NCBI GenBank assembly: GCA_049516635.1
Contig: JBEKSX010000069.1
Coordinates: 1-16,042 of the forward strand
Reading direction: 5' to 3'
Length of the DNA stretch: 16,042 nt
DNA from: JBEKSX01 sp049516635
GTDB taxonomy: Bacteria > Bacteroidota > Ignavibacteria > Tepidaquicellales > OLB5
This document shows, one piece after another, positions 1-6,755 of this stretch. The notes under the pieces are model-generated. The model searched no databases. It was not told the origin of the DNA and saw nothing but the letters and a program-made list of their open reading frames with translations. The translations under genes and the position numbers were made by a program. Position 1 is the stretch's first letter, and each line of letters begins with the position of its first letter.

Positions 1-77
1 AGATTCTTATAGCTATAAAATCTCAAATAATTATTTATTTTCAACATTTTTAAACTGAAAATTGACTACCCCCACCC

Positions 78-107
78 CCTGCCTGCGCCGGAGCTCCGGC
101 AGGCAGG
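78..107. repeat. GC-rich interrupted palindrome (hairpin)
   Basis: CCTGCCTGC at 78-86 can pair with GCAGGCAGG at 99-107. Inside it, CGGAGCTCCG (89-98) is itself a perfect palindrome, so the whole can fold as a long stem with a two-base bulge at 87-88. It lies in strongly AT-rich DNA and has no T-run next to it, so it does not look like an intrinsic terminator. It resembles the short palindromic repeats scattered between genes in many bacterial genomes; whether it is repeated elsewhere in this genome cannot be seen here. Confidence 0.6.
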
Positions 108-108
108 C

Positions 109-197
109 ATTACTTAAGTAATGACAAGTAATCAAGTTGCTCAGAAACACCATTTTTTGGCTACTTAAGTAATCATTACTTAGTAATCTCAAGTAAT
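109..197. repeat. Cluster of AAGTAAT words
   Basis: The heptamer AAGTAAT occurs at 116-122, 126-132, 167-173 and 191-197, its reverse complement ATTACTT at 109-115 and 175-181, and a six-base variant AGTAAT at 182-187. The first copies join into a perfect 14-base palindrome, ATTACTTAAGTAAT (109-122). The density is more than base composition alone would suggest. The spacing is irregular, so it is not a CRISPR array or a classic evenly spaced iteron set. Function unknown. Confidence 0.55.
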
Positions 198-219
198 AAA
201 AATCGGGTTTTTTGCTTAT

Positions 220-262
220 ATGAACTAATCATTGAATTTGTAAAAATATAATGAACTAATCA
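220..262. repeat. 12-base direct repeat ATGAACTAATCA
   Basis: ATGAACTAATCA occurs exactly at 220-231 and again at 251-262, a period of 31 bases. It could be a small duplication or a pair of binding sites; no gene starts close by. Confidence 0.5.
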
Positions 263-376
263 GATATACCATAAATCTAAATAACTTTTTTCCGTTTGTC
301 AAGAGGGGGTTAGAAAAATACCGTGTTTAAGTGAAGGGAAAATAAAGATTTATCAAATTTGTTTTGCTAAATGGAA

Positions 377-400
377 AAGCCACATATAGTGGCTTCTTTT
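377..400 (-). terminator. Terminator of tRNA-fMet
   Basis: On the minus strand a 7-bp stem AAGCCAC/GTGGCTT (arms at 389-395 and 377-383 in window coordinates) with a five-base loop is followed by a short TT run, just 3' of the tRNA. The U-run is short, so termination may be moderate. Read on the plus strand it is followed by CTTTT, so it may work in both directions. Confidence 0.55.
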
Positions 401-401
401 G

Positions 402-474
<73 letters not shown>

Positions 475-485
475 ATGTAATCTTT

Positions 486-514
486 AATATATTCATACTA
501 TATCATCTTAGCAA
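486..514 (-). promoter_or_regulatory. Probable sigma-70-type promoter of tRNA-fMet
   Basis: On the minus strand TTGCTA (509-514) and TATATT (486-491) are 17 bases apart, and the -10 box ends 11 bases before the mature tRNA 5' end. The same TATATT box lies 11 bases upstream of the tRNA-Val gene in this window, which supports both. The surrounding DNA is AT-rich, so chance matches are possible. Confidence 0.5.
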
Positions 515-609
515 GTTACGAAAAAATACCTTTTTAAAATTTTTCTACAAATAATTTCACTATAAATTATTGAGTTTTAATGATTTTTGTTTATAATATT
601 AATACTAAA

Positions 610-633
610 AAAAGCCACCTTTAGGTGGCTTTT
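610..633 (-). terminator. Terminator of the pyrC-valS operon
   Basis: AAAAGCCACC (610-619), loop TTTA, GGTGGCTTTT (624-633). On the minus strand the stem is followed by a run of T (607-613). It lies about 20 bases after the stop of the last gene of the minus-strand operon. The arms are A/T-flanked on both sides, so it could also act on plus-strand transcripts. Confidence 0.85.
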
Positions 634-651
634 GAATTGGATGCTATTTCA

Positions 652-1134
652 TCAAATATTATCGAGAAAATCCTTCAGAAAGTCTAACAATTCCATTGCG
701 GATTTGTAAGCAGGATGATCCTTAAGACTTTTATTATCACCCTCGATATTAATTATATTAGGAGCTCCCTGCATAAAAATAGTAAGAGTAATAATAGTGT
801 ACTGACTGTAATTAGATTTGATCTTTTCCGTATAATCCGTAATAGAATCTGTTATGTTCAGTTTATCATTTACGATCAATTCCACTATTTTTTGTATTTG
901 ATCTTCGTTTAATACACCTGTTTTATTTTCGTTCTTATTTTTAGAATGCCCGGTATATTCTTTTGAATATGTGATATTATTCCGCTCGATATTGATTGTT
1001 GTGGTGCTGGACCAGCTATCTTTGCTAGACTCTCCTTCGATACAAACTAAATTGAGCTTGAAATCAGAAGCAAGTGACAGGTTAATACCGAACAAAAATA
1101 AAATCAGCAGATATTTCGCTTTTGTATGATACAT
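652..1134 (-). CDS. Small secreted protein of unknown function
   Basis: About 160 residues. I do not recognise the family. The N-terminus looks like a cleaved signal peptide: a lysine, a hydrophobic stretch (YLLILFLFGINLSLA) and then SD, so cleavage after the alanine is likely. There is no lipobox. The mature part is lysine-, asparagine- and acid-rich, with alternating strands and a leucine-rich amphipathic C-terminus (LLDFLKDFLDNI). It carries one cysteine. An ATG at 1140 overlaps the valS stop as ATGA, but a purine-rich AAAGGA lies directly against it; the ATG at 1134 has that site six bases upstream and is the better start. It is the last gene of the operon, followed by a strong terminator. 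Periplasmic or surface location is inferred only from the signal peptide. Confidence 0.7.
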   Translation of the reverse strand: MYHTKAKYLLILFLFGINLSLASDFKLNLVCIEGESSKDSWSSTTTINIERNNITYSKEYTGHSKNKNENKTGVLNEDQIQKIVELIVNDKLNITDSITDYTEKIKSNYSQYTIITLTIFMQGAPNIINIEGDNKSLKDHPAYKSAMELLDFLKDFLDNI

Positions 1135-1136
1135 GT

Positions 1137-3800
1137 TCATTCCTTTAACGAATGATAGTGTTCTTTTAACTTTTCAAGCTTCGAGCGGAAATCTTCCTGC
1201 TTATGTTTTTCGTTCTCTACAACGTCTTTCGAAGCTTTATTCAGAAAATTTTCATTACTTAATTTTTTATCAAGAGAATTTAGATATGTTTCTGTTCTTT
1301 CAATTTCCTTTGAGAGACGCTGTTTCTCCTGTTCTATATCTATCAAGCCTTCTATCTTCACGTATATCTGGTAATTGCTTACCACCGAAGTAATAGATTT
1401 AAACCTGGGAAGCTTTTCAAATTCTGAAGGAAGTACTGCTTCCAATACATTTACCTTTGATAATATTTTTATATAAGCAGATAGTTCCTCCACCATCTTC
1501 TTGTTCGTCTCACTGTCACAATTGATAAGAACATCACACTTGACCGAAGGGCTGAGAGTCAGTTCCGCACGCAAATTCCTTATCGCAGTTACAAGCTGCT
1601 GCATTATGCTGACCTCTTTCTCAATGTCCTCAGAGATCAGCTCTTTTTGCAGTACGGGAAAATCGGAAATAGTTATACTTTCACCGTCTTTTCTTTCTTT
1701 GATAGACTGCCACAGCTCTTCTGTAATAAACGGCATCACAGGATGGAGCATCTTGAGAATGCTCTCGAAAACATCCACAGCTTTATCAAATATCTGAGTC
1801 GAATATTCAGGATGTTCAGACGATCTTATCTTAAGCAGTTCGATATACCAGTCACAAAAATCTCCCCAGATAAATTCATGCAGGGCTTTGGTTGCTTCGT
1901 TTATCTTGTACCCGCTCAAAGCGTCCAGATAGTTCATTATTGTGGTATTCAACCTGCTGTCTATCCATTTATCAAAAATATCCTGTTCATACTTCGATAC
2001 GGATAAATCTTTAGTCTCTTCTTCGGATTGATGCTTTTTCATAAGCAGGAATCTCGATGCGTTCCATATCTTATTAGCGAAATTCCTCCCTAATTCACAT
2101 TTCTCTTTAGAAAAATAGACGTCAACCCCTTGAGGTGCAAGGTACACCAGCGTAAACCTTAGTGCATCGGTGCCGTATTCGTTCATCACATCTATTACGT
2201 CGGGCGAGTTTCCCAAACTCTTGCTCAGCTTCCTGCCTTTCTCATCCCGTATGATATTATGATAGTACACATCATAAAAAGGGACTTTACCAGTAAATTC
2301 GAGAGAAGCCATTATCATCCTTGCAACCCAGAAGAAAATGATATCCGGTGCTGTCGATAGGAAATCAGTAGGATAAAATATCTTCAGGTCCTTGGTCTCA
2401 TCGGGCCAGCCCATAGTCGAAAATGGCCAGAGCCACGATGAGAACCATGTATCGAGCACATCGGGATCCTGCTCCCAGTTCTCGATATCGGCAGGAGGAT
2501 CAACTTCACAGTATTTAGAACCATCATGCTTATTATACCACACTGGAATCTGGTGACCCCACCAGAGCTGGCGGGATATGCACCAATCCCTAATATTCGT
2601 CATCCAGTGCTCATATACTTTAGCCCATCGGTCGGGGTAGAATTTCACTTTGCCCGAAGTGACCGCTTCCAGCGCAGGAGCAGCCAAAGAAGCCATCGAA
2701 ACGAACCACTGGTCGGAAAGATACGGTTCTATTATTGTTCCTCCCCTTTCACTGTAACCCACGTTATGCACATAATCTTCTATCTTCTCGATCAGCTTTG
2801 ATCCCTCGAGTTTTTCGACAATCCGCTTTCTCGCTTCAAACCTGTCGAGACCCGAATACCTTCCTGCAAGTTCATTCATATTTCCCTTCTCGTCAATAAC
2901 CTGAAGAACCTCGAGTTTGTGCCTTTGCCCTATTTCGAAATCATTGGAATCGTGTGCTGGTGTTATTTTCAAAGCCCCCGTTCCGAATTCGACATCTACA
3001 TAATCATCAGCTATAATGGGGATAACCCTTTCGGCAACCGGCAGCATCACTTTCTTCCCGATAACATTTTGATACCTGCTGTCATCAGGATGAACAGCTA
3101 TAGCAGTATCACCAAGCATAGTTTCAGGTCTTGTAGTGGCTATTGTTAGATATTCATCGGTGGGCTTTCCGTCCTCACCAATTAATGGATATTTGATATA
3201 ATAAAGCTTATCCTTTTTTTCATTATATGTCACTTCTTCGTCAGAGAGAGCTGTTTGCGCAACCGGATCCCAGTTGATTATCCGTTTGCCTTTGTATATT
3301 AATCCTTTCTTATACAGGTCAACAAAAACCTTCCTTACCGCGCGTGAAAGACCCTCGTCCATAGTAAACCGTTCGCGTGTCCAGTCAACCGAAGCACCCA
3401 TCCGTCTCAGCTGGGTTGTTATATTCTTATGATAAACTACTTTCCACTCCCAGACAGTCTTGACAAACTTTTCCCTGCCGAGATCGTACTTTGTTAATTT
3501 CTGAGATTTTAGTTTCTTCTCCACAACCGTTTGTGTTGCAATTCCCGCATGGTCGGTTCCGGGAAGCCATAATACATTAAAACCGGACATCCTTTTCCAT
3601 CGCACATAGACATCCTGTATTGTGTTATCTAGTATGTGGCCTATTGTCAGGTTACCCGTTACATTGGGAGGAGGTATTACAACAGAATACTTGGGTTTGG
3701 GAGAATTGACATCAGGAGTATAGAATTCATATTCTTCCCAGAACTTTATCAGTTTGCTTTCTACTTCCTTGGGGCTGTATGTTTTGGAAATTTCCTTCAC
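1137..3800 (-). CDS. valS: Valyl-tRNA synthetase
   Basis: Attaches valine to tRNA-Val in the cytoplasm and hydrolyses mischarged threonyl-tRNA. The 887-residue length is typical of a class Ia ValRS. Visible in order: PPPNVTG (43-49) followed by the HIGH-type motif as TIGH (52-55); DHAGIATQ (83-90); the CP1 editing domain with ATTRPETMLGDTAIAVHP (221-238) and PAHDSNDFEIG (281-291); the KMSKS loop as KLSKS (524-528); the anticodon-binding domain, with WGDFCDWYIE near 645-654; and a C-terminal coiled-coil arm (about 821-885). The first histidine of HIGH is threonine. The start is GTG, overlapping the parA stop as GTGA, with AAGGA a few bases upstream. A tRNA-Val gene lies in the same strand block about 2.8 kb upstream. 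Confidence 0.97.
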   Translation of the reverse strand: MKEISKTYSPKEVESKLIKFWEEYEFYTPDVNSPKPKYSVVIPPPNVTGNLTIGHILDNTIQDVYVRWKRMSGFNVLWLPGTDHAGIATQTVVEKKLKSQKLTKYDLGREKFVKTVWEWKVVYHKNITTQLRRMGASVDWTRERFTMDEGLSRAVRKVFVDLYKKGLIYKGKRIINWDPVAQTALSDEEVTYNEKKDKLYYIKYPLIGEDGKPTDEYLTIATTRPETMLGDTAIAVHPDDSRYQNVIGKKVMLPVAERVIPIIADDYVDVEFGTGALKITPAHDSNDFEIGQRHKLEVLQVIDEKGNMNELAGRYSGLDRFEARKRIVEKLEGSKLIEKIEDYVHNVGYSERGGTIIEPYLSDQWFVSMASLAAPALEAVTSGKVKFYPDRWAKVYEHWMTNIRDWCISRQLWWGHQIPVWYNKHDGSKYCEVDPPADIENWEQDPDVLDTWFSSWLWPFSTMGWPDETKDLKIFYPTDFLSTAPDIIFFWVARMIMASLEFTGKVPFYDVYYHNIIRDEKGRKLSKSLGNSPDVIDVMNEYGTDALRFTLVYLAPQGVDVYFSKEKCELGRNFANKIWNASRFLLMKKHQSEEETKDLSVSKYEQDIFDKWIDSRLNTTIMNYLDALSGYKINEATKALHEFIWGDFCDWYIELLKIRSSEHPEYSTQIFDKAVDVFESILKMLHPVMPFITEELWQSIKERKDGESITISDFPVLQKELISEDIEKEVSIMQQLVTAIRNLRAELTLSPSVKCDVLINCDSETNKKMVEELSAYIKILSKVNVLEAVLPSEFEKLPRFKSITSVVSNYQIYVKIEGLIDIEQEKQRLSKEIERTETYLNSLDKKLSNENFLNKASKDVVENEKHKQEDFRSKLEKLKEHYHSLKE

Positions 3801-4579
3801 ACGATTTTTCCTTCCTTGTTTTTATTAATTAGCTCGTAAGCAAGTTCAAGGTAAGCCATCGAAACATTCGAATTAACATTATATAATATGACGGGTTTGC
3901 CGTAGAACGTGGATTCTGTCAATAAATGATTTCGCGGAATAGTAGTTTTGAAAAGGTATTTATTATAACGAAGCTTCAATTCCCGCTCAGATATTTCCGT
4001 GACCTTCGTATTTGATTCATACATGGTCATAACGATTCCTTCTATGTATAACTCAGGGTTTGCTATTTCCTTTATATACTCTACATACTTAAAAAGCTTT
4101 GCTATCGCTTCAAGTGCAAAATGTCCGCACCTGATAGGGACGAGTACCGAAGTCGAAGCCGTGAGCGCATTCGAAACTATTCCCCGCATGAGGGGAGGAC
4201 AATCGATAATGATATATTCATACTGCTGTGTAAATCCCCTCAGTGCGTTCTTAAGAACAACACGGTTCTCGGCAATCTTCGAAAACCTATCATCCCGCTG
4301 GATGGAGTTCACGTTTGAGGGTACGAAATCCAGATATTCCAGCTCGGTTTTATGTATTGCGTGGTCAAGCGAATGGGTAAAGCTGAACACTTCCGAAATA
4401 CCAGCTTTTATTTTTTCAGGTGTAAAACCCAGAGCCATCGCAGATGCACCGAATGGATCCACATCGATGAGCATGGTCTGCTTCTCGGCAACGGCAAGCG
4501 AAGCCGCAAGATTTACCGCTGTTGTAGTCTTCCCTACACCGCCCTTCGGCAAACATATTGAAATTATTTTACAGCTCAT
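3797..4579 (-). CDS. ParA/Soj-family ATPase without ParB partner
   Basis: A 260-residue P-loop ATPase of the ParA/MinD (SIMIBI) class, which usually forms ATP-dependent dimers on DNA or membrane to position cargo. The deviant Walker A motif KGGVGKTT is at 12-19, with the signature first lysine; the A' motif is LIDVDPFG (37-44), where most relatives have DPQG; Walker B is IIIDCPP (123-129). The lack of an N-terminal helix-turn-helix and the short length fit the chromosomal Soj/orphan type rather than plasmid type Ia. No ParB or parS-like site is visible. It sits between an FAH-family hydrolase (20 bases upstream) and valS (4-base overlap), so it is made with them. Chromosome partitioning, or positioning of another complex, is inference. 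Confidence 0.88.
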   Translation of the reverse strand: MSCKIISICLPKGGVGKTTTAVNLAASLAVAEKQTMLIDVDPFGASAMALGFTPEKIKAGISEVFSFTHSLDHAIHKTELEYLDFVPSNVNSIQRDDRFSKIAENRVVLKNALRGFTQQYEYIIIDCPPLMRGIVSNALTASTSVLVPIRCGHFALEAIAKLFKYVEYIKEIANPELYIEGIVMTMYESNTKVTEISERELKLRYNKYLFKTTIPRNHLLTESTFYGKPVILYNVNSNVSMAYLELAYELINKNKEGKIV

Positions 4580-4599
4580 TGATGAACAGATTTATTAAT

Positions 4600-5286
4600 T
4601 TACACAACTTTTATTTTTAATTTACCGATCTTTTCAATTTCAGCTTCTATCAAATCGCCTTTATTCAACCTCATAATCCCTGCCGGTGTACCTGTGAAGA
4701 TCAAATCCCCCCTTTTCAGGCCAAAAATGCAGGAAATATAGTAAATTATATAATCTATTTCGAATATCATAGAAGATGTATTTGCATCCTGCTTAACATC
4801 TCTATTTATCTTAAGTCTCATCATGAGATCGTGTGGGTTATCAATATCTTCAGCTTTAACAACATCGGATACTGGTGCAGCTCCCAGAAATCCCTTGGAT
4901 AAAGTCCAGGGTAAACCTTTTTGTTTGAATGCTGTTTGAACGTCACGCAATGTAAAATCGATACCCACAGCGTAGCCGAATATATACTCGTAAGCTTCCT
5001 CTAAAGGAATATCAACACCATCCTTGCCTATTATTATAACCAATTCGATCTCATTCTGCAAATTATCGGAAATACCTTTTCCCTTGAATACGGGGATACT
5101 GACCTTATCGGGATTCATCTCAACCGAAGTATTCGGCTTTAGAAAAATAACCGGTTCTTCAGGCACTTCATCTTTTTTTGATGCTGTATCAAACTCTCTG
5201 ATGTGCTCCAGATAGTTCTTACCTATACAATAAACATTTTCGACTCTGATCGTTTCCTTACTATTTTTGACCTTCAATTCAGCCAT
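4600..5286 (-). CDS. Fumarylacetoacetate hydrolase family protein (FAHD1/YcgM-like)
   Basis: A 228-residue single-domain member of the FAH family, whose characterised small relatives cleave acylpyruvates or decarboxylate oxaloacetate with a divalent metal. Visible features: NYLEH (24-28) near the N-terminus; PVIFLKPNTSV (45-55); the metal ligands E79 and E81 in NEIELVIIIG; D110 in GYAVGIDFTLRD; the KGFLGAAPVS segment (131-140); and GDLIFTGTPAG near 193-203. These match the FAHD1 ligand pattern E-x-E...D. The ATG overlaps the end of pyrC by 8 bases, implying coupled translation. The substrate cannot be read from sequence; a role in clearing toxic keto acids is inference. The family assignment is secure, the exact activity is not. 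Confidence 0.9.
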   Translation of the reverse strand: MAELKVKNSKETIRVENVYCIGKNYLEHIREFDTASKKDEVPEEPVIFLKPNTSVEMNPDKVSIPVFKGKGISDNLQNEIELVIIIGKDGVDIPLEEAYEYIFGYAVGIDFTLRDVQTAFKQKGLPWTLSKGFLGAAPVSDVVKAEDIDNPHDLMMRLKINRDVKQDANTSSMIFEIDYIIYYISCIFGLKRGDLIFTGTPAGIMRLNKGDLIEAEIEKIGKLKIKVV

Positions 5287-6556
5287 AGATCAGATGCTGA
5301 CAATTATTTAATACTCCTGAGGGTTTTCCTGTTAACTCCCATCCGGTATAAGGTGTATTTTTACTCTTTGAGTGAAACTTATTAACATCCACAGTCCATT
5401 TACTGTTAAGATCAAGAATGGTAAGATTAGCGATCTCACCCTCACTTATTTTGATTTCCGGTAAGTTGAGTATTTTTCTCGGATTAACGGACATACAGCG
5501 TATCATATCTTCAATCGAAATTATTCCTTTTGCAACGAGGTAAGTATATGTCAGCCCTACTGCAGTTTCAAGTCCAATAATTCCGAAAGGAGCTTTCTCC
5601 AGAGATAATTTTTTTTCTTCTTCGGAATGCGGTGCATGGTCTGTGCAAATTGTATCAATAGTTCCATCCTTCAATCCAACTATAATAGCATCGACATCCT
5701 CTTGCGTTCTTAACGGAGGGTTCATCTTGGCATTTGTTCCATACTTCAATACTGCTTCATCTGTCAGGATGAAATGATGCGGACAAGCTTCTGCAGTAAC
5801 ATTTATTCCCTCAGCTTTAGCTTTCCTAACAAGCTCAACTCCTTCCTTCGTACTTATGTGCTGGACATGGTAATGAGAGCCCTTTATCTCCCGTGTTAGC
5901 CTAATATCTCTTTCGATCATCTCGTATTCAGCTGAATCAGGTATGCCTTTAACATTTAACTTTCGGGATATTTCTCCCTCGTTCATCACCCCTTCGCCCG
6001 ATTGGTTCATGACTTCACAGTGCTGCATTACAGGTATATGCAATTCAGCAGATAATTTTAGTGATTTCCGCATTAAATTATCATCACCTATCGGGTTTCC
6101 GTCATCCGTAATAGCTAATGCACCGGCTTTATGAAGAATTCGAACGTTTGCTATTTGCTTTCCTCCTCTACCCAGGGTAGCACAACAGGTATTGTACACA
6201 TTAACAATATTATCTCTTGCCTTTTCGATATTCCGCTTTATTACCTCAGCCGAATCCACCGGTGGTTTGGTATTAGGCATACAAAGTACTCCCGTAAATC
6301 CGCCGTAAGCCGCCCCAAGAGCACCCGAAGCAATATCTTCTTTATACGTCTGTCCGGGGTCCCTGAAATGCACGTGCATATCAAAAAGTCCCGGTACAAT
6401 TATCTTTCCCGTCATATCAATCTGCATCACTTCACGCTCGTGCTGCCATATGACACCCATGCGGTTAATGACGCCATTAACTATCAGAATATCGAACCTG
6501 CCGTTAATGTTTTGGGCTGGTGATATAACGTGGCTATTTCTTAATAAAAGTTGCAA
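5279..6556 (-). CDS. pyrC: Dihydroorotase, class I
   Basis: Interconverts N-carbamoyl-aspartate and dihydroorotate, the third step of pyrimidine synthesis. Numbering from the longest frame (TTG at 6589, 436 residues), the zinc ligands are H72 and H74 in DMHVHFRDPG, H190 in QHCE, H244 in HVQHIS and D317 in TDHAPHS. D162/D163 in TDDGNP holds the place of the carboxylated lysine of class II enzymes, as is usual in class I. The frame opens just after a stop at 6590-6592, and its first 11 residues are encoded by a hairpin arm and do not look like the family. Starting at the TTG at 6556 gives MQLLLRNSHVISP, which matches the usual N-terminus, so I prefer that. No ATG is available. It is the first protein gene of the operon; tRNA-Val lies just upstream. 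A hydantoinase or an inactive PyrC' is less likely because all ligands are present. Confidence 0.93.
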   Translation of the reverse strand: MQLLLRNSHVISPAQNINGRFDILIVNGVINRMGVIWQHEREVMQIDMTGKIIVPGLFDMHVHFRDPGQTYKEDIASGALGAAYGGFTGVLCMPNTKPPVDSAEVIKRNIEKARDNIVNVYNTCCATLGRGGKQIANVRILHKAGALAITDDGNPIGDDNLMRKSLKLSAELHIPVMQHCEVMNQSGEGVMNEGEISRKLNVKGIPDSAEYEMIERDIRLTREIKGSHYHVQHISTKEGVELVRKAKAEGINVTAEACPHHFILTDEAVLKYGTNAKMNPPLRTQEDVDAIIVGLKDGTIDTICTDHAPHSEEEKKLSLEKAPFGIIGLETAVGLTYTYLVAKGIISIEDMIRCMSVNPRKILNLPEIKISEGEIANLTILDLNSKWTVDVNKFHSKSKNTPYTGWELTGKPSGVLNNCQHLIYG

Positions 6557-6574
6557 ACCCTGCTGTATATACCG

Positions 6575-6618
6575 AACAATGAATAACAATCATTAACACA
6601 TTGTTGTTATTCATTGTT
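6575..6618. repeat. Perfect 15-bp inverted repeat in the pyrC leader
   Basis: AACAATGAATAACAA (6575-6589) and its exact reverse complement TTGTTATTCATTGTT (6604-6618) are separated by 14 bases. On the plus strand the second arm runs into six T (6617-6622), like a terminator, but no plus-strand gene is seen upstream. On the minus strand, which carries the genes, it lies between tRNA-Val and pyrC, and its 3' arm covers the upstream TTG at 6589. It may be an RNA hairpin for processing, attenuation or control of pyrC translation, or a protein-binding palindrome. Confidence 0.75.
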
Positions 6619-6628
6619 TTTTGGAGAG

Positions 6629-6702
6629 TGGACGATACTGGATTCGAACCAGTGACCTCTTCCGTGTGAAGGAAGCGCGCTAACCAACTGTGCCAATCGT
6701 CC
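6629..6702 (-). tRNA. tRNA-Val (CAC)
   Basis: The minus strand folds into a complete cloverleaf of 74 bases. The acceptor stem is GGACGAT/ATCGTCC with discriminator A (6629), the anticodon stem is CTTCC/GGAAG around loop TTCACAC (anticodon CAC, reading GUG), and the T arm is ACTGG-TTCGAAT-CCAGT. CCA is not encoded. The gene lies 53 bases after cdsA and about 73 bases before the preferred pyrC start in the same direction, so the tRNA may be cut from a transcript that continues into pyrC. Confidence 0.95.
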
Positions 6703-6713
6703 CTGCTTAAAAG

Positions 6714-6741
6714 AATATAATTATTTTAAAAAACTTAATAA
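6714..6741 (-). promoter_or_regulatory. Candidate promoter of tRNA-Val (and possibly pyrC operon)
   Basis: On the minus strand TTATTA (6736-6741) and TATATT (6714-6719) are 16 bases apart, and the -10 box ends 11 bases before the tRNA 5' end, the same geometry as at tRNA-fMet. The -35 match is weak and the DNA very AT-rich. Confidence 0.35.
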
Positions 6742-6755
6742 ATCCCTTAAATTTC

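Larger units (their letters stand above)
1..400. other. Gene-free repeat-rich intergenic region
   Basis: No open reading frame here has a plausible start, length and composition. The stretch is AT-rich except for a GC-rich hairpin near 78-107. It holds a cluster of AAGTAAT words on both strands (109-197), an exact 12-base direct repeat (220-231 and 251-262), and the word GGGGGTTAGAAA at 305-316, which recurs in the gap at 11328-11339. These are described separately. Confidence 0.6.

Noticed and set aside
109..197. Possible CRISPR array
   Set aside because: The repeat unit is only seven bases, spacing is irregular, both orientations occur and there are no cas genes.
3999..4598. 199-codon plus-strand open frame opposite parA
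   Set aside because: It lies fully antisense to a well-supported gene, has no recognisable domain and is explained by codon bias of the real gene.
6131..6523. 130-codon plus-strand frame opposite pyrC
   Set aside because: Antisense to the conserved zinc-ligand region of pyrC and with no recognisable features.
5279..6589. pyrC product as hydantoinase, allantoinase or inactive PyrC'
   Set aside because: All class I dihydroorotase metal ligands and the DMHVHFRDPG and TDHAPHS motifs are intact.
6575..6622. Hairpin at 6575-6618 as a plain plus-strand terminator
   Set aside because: The T-run fits, but no plus-strand gene ends here, so it is kept as an unexplained repeat.
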